11,424 nucleotides of DNA, taken from Lentisphaerota bacterium. GTDB taxonomy: Bacteria; Verrucomicrobiota; Kiritimatiellia; RFP12; UBA1067. Below the pieces are notes generated by a model. That model was given only the letters and a program-made list of their open reading frames with translations. It did no database searches and had not been told where the DNA came from. The DNA lies in NCBI GenBank assembly GCA_022839525.1, contig JALHET010000040.1, positions 1-11,424 on the forward strand, in the 5' to 3' direction. Shown here in pieces: positions 1 through 5,626 of the stretch. The stretch's first letter is position 1. Each line of letters begins with the position of its first letter. A program made the translations under genes and the position numbers.

Positions 1-17
1 TCAAAGATCGGGCCGCG

Positions 18-32
18 CGGGGGAGGCCCCCG
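18..32. repeat. GC-rich perfect hairpin at left edge
   Basis: A 6-base perfect inverted repeat (CGGGGG/CCCCCG) encloses the 3-base loop AGG. It lies downstream of the putative leftward promoter at 51-80, so it may fall in the 5' leader of a gene outside the window. Its core and right flank resemble the hairpin at 2571-2586 inside pepN: both contain GGGGAGGC or close to it, then CCCCGTC and a CGGC-rich stretch. This suggests a shared repeat family, but two copies are weak evidence. Confidence 0.5.
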
Positions 33-50
33 TCTGCGGCGCGGGTGGGG

Positions 51-80
51 AACTTAGCAGAATCCCCGGGCGCGTGTCAA
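51..80 (-). promoter_or_regulatory. Putative sigma70-type promoter pointing left, out of the window
   Basis: On the minus strand there is a perfect -35 hexamer TTGACA (75-80), an 18-base spacer and TAAGTT (51-56) preceded by TG one base upstream, as in an extended -10. It lies 45 bases beyond the pepN stop and would drive a gene starting left of the window. The -10 box matches the consensus at only three positions. The 1-125 stretch otherwise holds a T-rich tract after pepN (minus strand, about 93-110) with no convincing hairpin before it. I see no gene here. Confidence 0.4.
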
Positions 81-125
81 CCCCAAAAAGAGGGAAAATA
101 AAAAAAATAAAAGCGACCGGCCTTC

Positions 126-2831
126 TTATCCGTTCAGGCACGCCTCGATGCGACCGGCCACAGAGGGACAGCGCGCACCTTTGAGAGCCGTAAGCATGCT
201 GCGCAACGCGCCTTCGACCGCACCACGCAAATCGGGCGCAAAAGTCCGATAGGCTTGACACGGCGCGATCAGACGCAGCGCGGTGTGTTCGCTCACCGGC
301 GCGAGTTTGACCACGGTTCCGGCCAGCCAGCCCAGGCCGCGCGGCGTCCAGATTTGCGCGTTGTTCAGCGACAGCGGCACATACAGCGCACGGATAAGTC
401 CAGGATGGCTGAGCGAAAAGGAGGGACGCCGCTCTTCTTCCGCAACGGCGTCAAAAACCTCCTCGCGCGGAGACTGGCCAACCACTTGCAGATAGCCGAG
501 GTACCCTCCCAGCGTCTGCCGCAAAACCTCGCCCTCCCGCTCTAGAAGCGCGCGCCGTTCGGTATGCTTGCTTTGCCAAATCGCGGTGAGCGCGTTGAGC
601 CGATCCGTGATGTTGACGGCGTCTTTGAGATACTCTTCCAACTTCAGTGGCGCGCCCACGGTATCGGACACGGCCAGTAGCTGTAGAAAAGCGTTTCTGA
701 GAAACCGCCGCTCGATGAGGACTGCCCGGTCAAGGGTGACCGTTTTGTTTGCAAGCGCGTGAAGCGCCCGGAAAATCTCGGTCTCGCCGCACCCCCGGAC
801 CGTTGCGCGCAACAGACGTTGCCGGAGCGCGAAGTTCTCGCGCACGTTCGGCAGCAGTGCGCGGTCGAGGGGCTGTTCGTCGATCTTCAGCAAATAGCCC
901 CTGATGCCGTCGGGGAGTGAGGTGTCACGAACCAGGTGCCGGTACAGCTCCAGCCAGTTTTTTGAAACGGAAGCAACCGGATTGCCCATCAGCCGACGCC
1001 GCTCGAGATCGGTCAGACGGCGCATAGCCTCCACGCGGTTGAACGTGTTGCTGTCGAGCCGCACCTGATGCGCGAGTTGCTCCGGCGTGGCGGAGAGGTC
1101 GGTGCAGGTGCCATAAAAGCCGGCGTCCCGGTTGATCGAGAGAAAGGCGGGTTCCCCGATACCGGCGAGGGTGATTTCCGCCTCGGGGCTTTCGAAACGG
1201 ATCGTCCGGGCGGTTCCGGGGATGTCCTGCCCCGTTTTGTCCACTGCGGCAAAGGAAAAGGGCAACGTGAAGACACCGCCGGAGCCGGAGCGCGTCTGAC
1301 GCAGACTCAAACCCAACTCGCGTTTCGCCGCGTCATACGCATAGCGCACCGTCACTTGCGGATACCCGGTTGTGAAGAGCCACTCGCGGCTGAAATCCGC
1401 CAGGGATTGCCCGGACACCTCTTCAAAGCAGGCGAGAAACTGGGCGGTGTTGGCATTGCCGCCGTCATAGCGCGTAAAATAGAGACGGGCGCCCGCCTCA
1501 TACACGTCGGCTCCCAAAAGCTGGCGCAGCATGTTGAGCACTTCCGGCGCTTTCACATAGGTCACGCCATCAACCAACTCGTCGGGATCGTTGAACCCTT
1601 CGCGCACAATCTGCCCGAATTTGCCGGTGTCCTCAACCGCCAGCGGGCCGTTGCCCGGCGCGCGCATGGCATCCACCTCGCGCAACCTCAGGAAAGCGGG
1701 GTTGAAGACCGAAGCCATAAACTGCCGCTCGATGTCCACCGTGTAAGCCTCGTTGAGCCACATGTCAAACGGCGACTCCATGGTGACACCGCTACCGCAG
1801 TGGTTGTGCTCGTACTCATGGACGATCACACCGTAGGCATAGATCAGGCGCGCATCGGAAGTAGTCGCGTCGACCAGCGCGGCCTCGGTGATGATGGTCG
1901 TGTTGCCGACATTCTCCATGCCGCCGTAGTTGGATTTCTCCATGCAGATCGTGCGGTAGGTGTCGAACGGGTAGACATAGCCGAGCCGAGCGTGCTGCCA
2001 CAGGATGCTGCGCTTGAGAATCTCCATGGGCACGCGCGCGCCCTCCGTCTTGCCGGGCGGGACAAGGTATTCCAGCGCGATGGGGCGGCCGTCGGGATAA
2101 CGCACTTCATCGGCCAGCACATCCCACTTGCCCGCGCAGACAAAAAAGAGGTAGGGCGCCATGGGCACGTTGTTGACAAAGGTGATGACCTGCCGCAGGG
2201 GGTTGCCCGGCTTAAGGACAGGCCGCCCGTCTGGGTTGGTCGCGCGGTCGATATCGCCGTTGGAAATCAGGTGCGTGTAGCGCACGTCGCCCTCCAGCGT
2301 GGTGCGGAACGTGCACTTGGCGGTGCAGTCGTCGATTACGGGCAGGATGCGCTGGAAACCCCACTGCTGGCACTGCGAAATGTATTGCTGCGGCGCACCG
2401 GGCGGCGTGACATCGCGGTAGATCCCTTCAAGCAGCGAGTCCGACGGCACGCAACGGCAACGGGTGAAGATCCGAAGCGTCTCGCCTGCCTCCAGCGGGT
2501 GCGGCAGAGGGATCACGAGCTTGTGGCGGGCAACGTCCAAGGAAAAGGCACAGGCCTGAAAGCTTGCAGGCGGGGAGGCTTCCCCGTCGCCGGCCGCGTC
2601 TTGCCCTGACTCGCGGACGCCTCGGAGAGGCGTCCGCGCCAGAGAGAACGCCACCTCAAAAATTTCCAGATCGCGGGCATCGAGCTCAAGCGTCTTGAGC
2701 GGTTCCCGGGCGGTCAGTATCAGGATTGCGGTGCCATCCACATGCGTCTCGTAGAACGACAACGAGAGCTCCATGTGGTTCAGTTGCGCGGCGGGCAGAC
2801 GGAATTCGGAACGCTTGAAACGGAACGGCAT
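126..2831 (-). CDS. pepN: M1-family aminopeptidase, PepN (aminopeptidase N) type
   Basis: This is a zinc metallo-aminopeptidase of about 901 residues, close to the usual 870-900 of PepN; it should remove N-terminal residues from peptides in the cytoplasm. There is no signal peptide. The M1 signature is complete: GGMEN (residues 303-307, the GAMEN exopeptidase motif), the zinc site HEYEH (338-342), and a third ligand Glu361 in NEAYT, giving HEXXH-X18-E. The later WLFTTGYPQVTV region and the DSNTFNRVEAMRRL region match the PepN-specific Ig-like (DUF3458) and helical C-terminal domains. I chose ATG 2831 because it has a weak GAG ribosome site and starts the conserved beta domain. ATG 2864, which overlaps the parA stop, is an alternative. 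It is last in the leuC-leuD-parA operon, 25 bases after parA. Residues about 65-87 are an unusual Gly/Ala/Glu/Pro-rich stretch encoded by two palindromes (2571-2586 and 2612-2638). Confidence 0.95.
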   Translation of the reverse strand: MPFRFKRSEFRLPAAQLNHMELSLSFYETHVDGTAILILTAREPLKTLELDARDLEIFEVAFSLARTPLRGVRESGQDAAGDGEASPPASFQACAFSLDVARHKLVIPLPHPLEAGETLRIFTRCRCVPSDSLLEGIYRDVTPPGAPQQYISQCQQWGFQRILPVIDDCTAKCTFRTTLEGDVRYTHLISNGDIDRATNPDGRPVLKPGNPLRQVITFVNNVPMAPYLFFVCAGKWDVLADEVRYPDGRPIALEYLVPPGKTEGARVPMEILKRSILWQHARLGYVYPFDTYRTICMEKSNYGGMENVGNTTIITEAALVDATTSDARLIYAYGVIVHEYEHNHCGSGVTMESPFDMWLNEAYTVDIERQFMASVFNPAFLRLREVDAMRAPGNGPLAVEDTGKFGQIVREGFNDPDELVDGVTYVKAPEVLNMLRQLLGADVYEAGARLYFTRYDGGNANTAQFLACFEEVSGQSLADFSREWLFTTGYPQVTVRYAYDAAKRELGLSLRQTRSGSGGVFTLPFSFAAVDKTGQDIPGTARTIRFESPEAEITLAGIGEPAFLSINRDAGFYGTCTDLSATPEQLAHQVRLDSNTFNRVEAMRRLTDLERRRLMGNPVASVSKNWLELYRHLVRDTSLPDGIRGYLLKIDEQPLDRALLPNVRENFALRQRLLRATVRGCGETEIFRALHALANKTVTLDRAVLIERRFLRNAFLQLLAVSDTVGAPLKLEEYLKDAVNITDRLNALTAIWQSKHTERRALLEREGEVLRQTLGGYLGYLQVVGQSPREEVFDAVAEEERRPSFSLSHPGLIRALYVPLSLNNAQIWTPRGLGWLAGTVVKLAPVSEHTALRLIAPCQAYRTFAPDLRGAVEGALRSMLTALKGARCPSVAGRIEACLNG
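2571..2586. repeat. Perfect hairpin within pepN coding sequence
   Basis: CGGGGA and TCCCCG form a 6-base stem around GGCT. It encodes part of the Gly-Glu-Ala-Ser-Pro-Pro stretch of PepN and lies 25 bases from the larger palindrome at 2612-2638. A similar hairpin occurs at 18-32. Confidence 0.6.
2612..2638. repeat. 12-bp perfect inverted repeat within pepN coding sequence
   Basis: Left arm CGCGGACGCCTC (2612-2623), loop GGA, right arm GAGGCGTCCGCG (2627-2638), with no mismatch. This is the strongest palindrome in the window and it is in frame inside pepN, encoding about LRGVRESG near residues 65-73. A perfect 12-base stem with a 3-base loop is unexpected in coding sequence and suggests an inserted mobile palindromic repeat. 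Confidence 0.8.
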
Positions 2832-2856
2832 GGGGGGCTCACATTCATTCCATGGG

Positions 2857-3654
2857 TTAAACATGAACAGCCGGAGCGGTGCGGCGCGCAAACTCGGCGG
2901 CAAAGGCGCGGTAGGCTTCCGCGCCTTTACTCGCGGGATCATAGAAAACAACGGGCTGACCGAAACTGGGCGCCTCGCTGATGCGCACGTTACGCGGGAT
3001 GACCGTGTCGTATACCTTCTCGCCGAAATGGGAACGGACCTCCGACACCACGTCCGCCGCCAGACGCGTGCGCCCGTCGAACATGGTCATCAGGATGCCC
3101 TCCAACTGCAAGCCGGGGTTGACCCCGTTGCCGCGCAACTGCTCGATCAGGGAGATGATCACGCTAAGCCCTTCCATCGCATAATACTCGCACTGCATCG
3201 TGACGATGATGCCGTCGGCCGCCGCGAGCGAGGACGTCATGAGGATACCGAGCGACGGCGGACAATCCATGAGCACATAGTCGAACACCCCGGCGGTGAG
3301 CACGCGGTCGAGCACGTTCCGCACAACGGCAAGGTGGTTCTCCTGCCGCGCGATCTCGATCTCCGCGCCCGCGAGATCCAGCTCGGCTGGAATAATGTTG
3401 ATGCCCTCGTACGGCGTGGCTTGGATGATGTCCGCCACATCGGCGGTTCCGGTCAACACGGGATAGAGGCTGACGCCTTGCTGGCGCGGCAGGCCGAGTC
3501 CGCTGGTGGCGTTGGCCTGAGGATCGAGGTCAATGACCAGCACGGTCTTTTTCAGCTCCGACAAGGCTGCGGCGAGATTGACCACGGTGGTGGTTTTCCC
3601 GACGCCGCCTTTTTGGTTGGCGACAGCGATGACGCGTGAACTTCGTGTGCTCAT
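2857..3654 (-). CDS. parA: ParA/Soj-family ATPase, no ParB partner visible
   Basis: A 265-residue ParA/MinD-superfamily ATPase close to chromosomal Soj. These proteins dimerise on ATP, bind DNA non-specifically and move ParB-parS complexes during chromosome or plasmid segregation. The deviant Walker A motif KGGVGKTT is at 15-22 with its signature Lys15. Walker A' (VLVIDLDPQ, 38-45) and Walker B (YVLMDCPPS, Asp130) are present, and the VIPRNVRISEAPSFG signature of Soj-like proteins follows. There is no N-terminal HTH, so it is the short chromosomal type (about 250-265 residues) and not the long plasmid type Ia. The start ATG overlaps the leuD stop as ATGA, implying translational coupling, and pepN follows. 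No ParB gene is in the window, so it is either an orphan paralogue or its parB lies elsewhere. The nearest alternative is a ParA-like protein that positions other cargo. Confidence 0.93.
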   Translation of the reverse strand: MSTRSSRVIAVANQKGGVGKTTTVVNLAAALSELKKTVLVIDLDPQANATSGLGLPRQQGVSLYPVLTGTADVADIIQATPYEGINIIPAELDLAGAEIEIARQENHLAVVRNVLDRVLTAGVFDYVLMDCPPSLGILMTSSLAAADGIIVTMQCEYYAMEGLSVIISLIEQLRGNGVNPGLQLEGILMTMFDGRTRLAADVVSEVRSHFGEKVYDTVIPRNVRISEAPSFGQPVVFYDPASKGAEAYRAFAAEFARRTAPAVHV

Positions 3655-4199
3655 TTCTTAATCATTCCTATCTCGCGGGCGTAGGCGAACATGCCGCCCG
3701 CGGCAATGACCGGCGCAACCGCGCCGACTGGTTTGAGGGCGAAGACCTTGCCGTCCGACAGGCGGGTGATGGTGTTTTTTTCAATGTCGACCTCGGCCTC
3801 GTCGCCGGTCTTGAACTCGCCGCACAAACGCTTTTCTGATTCGAGCGGGAAAATCTCGCCGGTGGCCACGGAGTTGCGGAAGAAGATGCGCGCGTAGCTC
3901 TCGGCCACCACCGCCTTGACACCGGCCGCGCCCAGCGCGATCGGCGCGTGCTCCCGCGACGAGCCGCACCCGAAGTTCCGCCCGCCGATCACGATCGGAA
4001 AAGGCGTCGTGCCGTCCGGGTTCGACGCGAACTTCGGAAACGTGTCGGGCAAGCCCGCCAGCGCGTACGAACCCAGTTTGCGGTACTCCTCCGGAATTGT
4101 GGGCACGAGGTTCAGATAACAAGCCGGTATGAGCAGGTCGGTGTCGATGTTGTCCTCAAGCACATAGACCGGTCCGCGGATCAGGGTTTCTTTAGACAT
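3651..4199 (-). CDS. leuD: 3-isopropylmalate dehydratase small subunit
   Basis: Small subunit (swivel domain) of isopropylmalate isomerase, which with LeuC converts 2-isopropylmalate to 3-isopropylmalate in leucine biosynthesis in the cytoplasm. At 182 residues it is between archaeal-type (about 165) and enterobacterial (about 201) LeuD. Visible signatures are DNIDTDLLIPA (16-26), GGRNFGCGSSREHAPIAL (72-89), where the GCGSSREH loop contacts substrate, and ESYARIFFRNS (100-110). The ATG at 4199 lies inside the 3' end of the methyltransferase gene (19-base overlap), and the ribosome site is weak, just a purine-rich AGAAAAG, so translation probably depends on coupling. The stop overlaps the parA start as ATGA. 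The family also includes homoaconitase and methylmalate-type small subunits. Pairing with leuC in the same operon favours LeuD, but substrate cannot be fixed by sequence. Confidence 0.93.
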   Translation of the reverse strand: MSKETLIRGPVYVLEDNIDTDLLIPACYLNLVPTIPEEYRKLGSYALAGLPDTFPKFASNPDGTTPFPIVIGGRNFGCGSSREHAPIALGAAGVKAVVAESYARIFFRNSVATGEIFPLESEKRLCGEFKTGDEAEVDIEKNTITRLSDGKVFALKPVGAVAPVIAAGGMFAYAREIGMIKK

Positions 4200-5530
4200 C
4201 GCGCTTTTCTCGCTTTCTTTTCCTTTTTAAGAGTGTTTTGAGGGGAGTACATTTCCGGGATTTTCCTGACCTCCATTGCCGAACGAACACCTTCAATCGA
4301 GTTGAGCAGCATCACCAGGCTCCGCCCAAGTGCCTCTGCCAAATGAACCGGAACCGCATTGCCGATCTGCTTGTACTGACTCATGAGTGCGCCGCAAAAC
4401 TCCCAACTGTCAGGGAAGGTCTGAATCCGCGCATATTCACGGACCGTGAGCGGACGCGTTTCGGACGGATGGCAACGGCCCGTCTGGTTTTGGGCGGGCG
4501 CACAGGTCAAGGTCAGGCTCGGCTCATCCCATGAAAGCCGGCGTGCCAGTCCGGTTTTTCCGCCTTCCAGATGATAGCTGCCTTTCATGAACTCGCGTTG
4601 CAATTTATCCGGCAAGTCTCGCCAGTATCCGCCAGGCGGGACGTGATCGATGATTTTAGCCCTGCGCTCGGTGTACCGAACACCCGGTGAAGCCGGCACA
4701 TCACGGTCAAAGAGCAATCCCTTTTTCAAGGCATCCCGTAGCGTATAAACCCGCTGTGCGGGTGAAGGCCAAGAAAACTTTGCATAGGGGGCAAGATCAT
4801 TACGGATACCGACCAAAGCAAGGCGTTCCCGTTTTTGCGGCACCCGGTAAAAGAAGGCCTTAAGAATGCGCGGCTCAATCAGCGTATATCCCAACTCGGC
4901 AATGACCGCCCGAATGGTTGCCAAGGTGCGGCCGCCGTCGTGCGTCAAGAGACCGCGGACGTTTTCGCCCAGAAAAACGGTGGGCTGTGTCTCGCGAATC
5001 ACACGGGCGAATTCAAAAAAGAGCGTGCCGCGGGCATCTTCGAATCCCGCCCGCCGGCCGGCATACGAGAAGGCCTGACAAGGGAATCCGCCCGAAACCA
5101 AATCGATCCCCTTGTAGGGGGTAAAATCTATTTTTGACACATCCCCTTCAAGCACCTTCCAGCCGGGACGGTTTTTCCGTAGTGTTTCGCAGGCGTCAGG
5201 GTCAAACTCGTTCAAAACGACAGACTCAAACCCCGCCCGCTCCAACCCCAGCGCAAGCCCGCCCGCTCCTGCGAACACTTCAACCGAACGATACGGACGG
5301 GTTGGGCGTGTCTTCACTTCTGACTCCCAATCGGACCGCATCATTTGATGAACGGCGGGAAAGCGTGCCAGATCCCCCCATCGATAAAAGGGTTTTTTGC
5401 CCCCTTTTCTCACACAAGGGGTTAGTGTTCCCGCGCGTTCCCATTTCTGAACGGTTTGCTTGGAAACGGAAAGGATATCCGCCACCAGATTCAAGGGCAT
5501 CATCTCATCATCTCGAAATTTCGAAACCAT
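4181..5530 (-). CDS. Cytosine-C5 DNA methyltransferase with N-terminal helix-turn-helix
   Basis: A 449-residue type II-style m5C methyltransferase that transfers methyl from AdoMet to a cytosine in a specific DNA site. Residues about 12-60 form a MerR/excisionase-like helix-turn-helix (VADILSVSKQTVQKWERAG). The catalytic domain follows with motif I FAGAGG (86-91), motif IV GGFPCQAFS with nucleophile Cys151, motif VI ENV (189-191), motif VIII QKRER (232-236), a recognition region about 250-350, motif IX around RPLTVREYARIQTF, and motif X GNAVP (from 390). All key residues are present, so it should be active. The target site cannot be read from sequence. No restriction endonuclease is nearby, so it looks like an orphan. 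I chose ATG 5530, coupled to the preceding small ORF by TGATG and preceded by a G7 tract; a TTG at 5542 is in frame. The Lys/Arg-rich C-terminus (after about 423) is encoded where the gene runs into leuD. Confidence 0.95.
   Translation of the reverse strand: MVSKFRDDEMMPLNLVADILSVSKQTVQKWERAGTLTPCVRKGGKKPFYRWGDLARFPAVHQMMRSDWESEVKTRPTRPYRSVEVFAGAGGLALGLERAGFESVVLNEFDPDACETLRKNRPGWKVLEGDVSKIDFTPYKGIDLVSGGFPCQAFSYAGRRAGFEDARGTLFFEFARVIRETQPTVFLGENVRGLLTHDGGRTLATIRAVIAELGYTLIEPRILKAFFYRVPQKRERLALVGIRNDLAPYAKFSWPSPAQRVYTLRDALKKGLLFDRDVPASPGVRYTERRAKIIDHVPPGGYWRDLPDKLQREFMKGSYHLEGGKTGLARRLSWDEPSLTLTCAPAQNQTGRCHPSETRPLTVREYARIQTFPDSWEFCGALMSQYKQIGNAVPVHLAEALGRSLVMLLNSIEGVRSAMEVRKIPEMYSPQNTLKKEKKARKARCLKKP
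5513..5524. promoter_or_regulatory. Perfect 12-base palindrome over the methyltransferase start, candidate operator
   Basis: TCGAAATTTCGA is a perfect 12-base palindrome covering codons 3-6 of the methyltransferase gene. Some C5 methyltransferases with an N-terminal HTH (for example M.SsoII and M.EcoRII) repress their own genes by binding near the start, so this is a natural candidate site. That role is inference. No promoter is recognised immediately upstream, so binding would have to act within the operon. Confidence 0.35.
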
Positions 5531-5610
5531 CAGCCCCCCCAATGCGTCTCTGGCGAGAGTATGGTTGAGAAGGTTTTCGCTGGTGATGGATGACCATCCG
5601 AATTTCTCAT
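5530..5610 (-). CDS. 26-residue small ORF (leader peptide) coupled to the methyltransferase
   Basis: ATG at 5610 is preceded, at correct spacing, by the best ribosome binding site in the window (GGAGGTGA, 5613-5620). It encodes 26 residues, starting MRNSDGHPS and ending ETHWGG, and stops at TGA, which overlaps the methyltransferase ATG as TGATG. I recognise no family. It starts 17 bases after the leuC stop. The likely role is to deliver ribosomes to the methyltransferase by termination-reinitiation. It could instead be the true N-terminus of the methyltransferase: one extra G in the G7 tract (5534-5540), or a -1 ribosomal slip there, joins the two frames without a stop. Translation is not proven. 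Confidence 0.5.
   Translation of the reverse strand: MRNSDGHPSPAKTFSTILSPETHWGG
5534..5540 (-). repeat. G7 homopolymer just upstream of the methyltransferase start
   Basis: Seven consecutive Gs (minus strand) lie in the last codons of the small ORF (TGG GGG GGC TGA), ending three bases before the methyltransferase ATG. Adding one G changes the reading to TGG GGG GGG CTG ATG, which runs on into the methyltransferase. The tract may also act as a G-rich ribosome site for the ATG. Confidence 0.85.
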
Positions 5611-5612
5611 GC

Positions 5613-5620
5613 TCACCTCC
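5613..5620 (-). promoter_or_regulatory. Strong Shine-Dalgarno site of the small ORF
   Basis: GGAGGTGA on the minus strand is an 8-base match to the complement of the usual 16S anti-SD, with the GGAGG core five bases before ATG 5610. It decides in favour of translation starting at the small ORF, because the methyltransferase ATG itself has no separate classical site. Confidence 0.65.
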
Positions 5621-5626
5621 CCGTTT

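Noticed and set aside
113..159. 10-base direct repeat GCGACCGGCC at 113-122 and 150-159
   Set aside because: Short GC-rich repeat at the end of pepN; likely chance and not part of a larger array.
1..261. 86-codon minus-strand frame at the left edge
   Set aside because: It overlaps the pepN 3' end in another frame and covers the promoter and repeat region; composition is not protein-like.
1068..2609. 513-codon open frame on the plus strand
   Set aside because: It lies wholly antisense to pepN, whose motifs and length are complete. Its translation is rich in Arg, His and Gly with no recognisable domain, as expected from the complement of GC-rich coding sequence.
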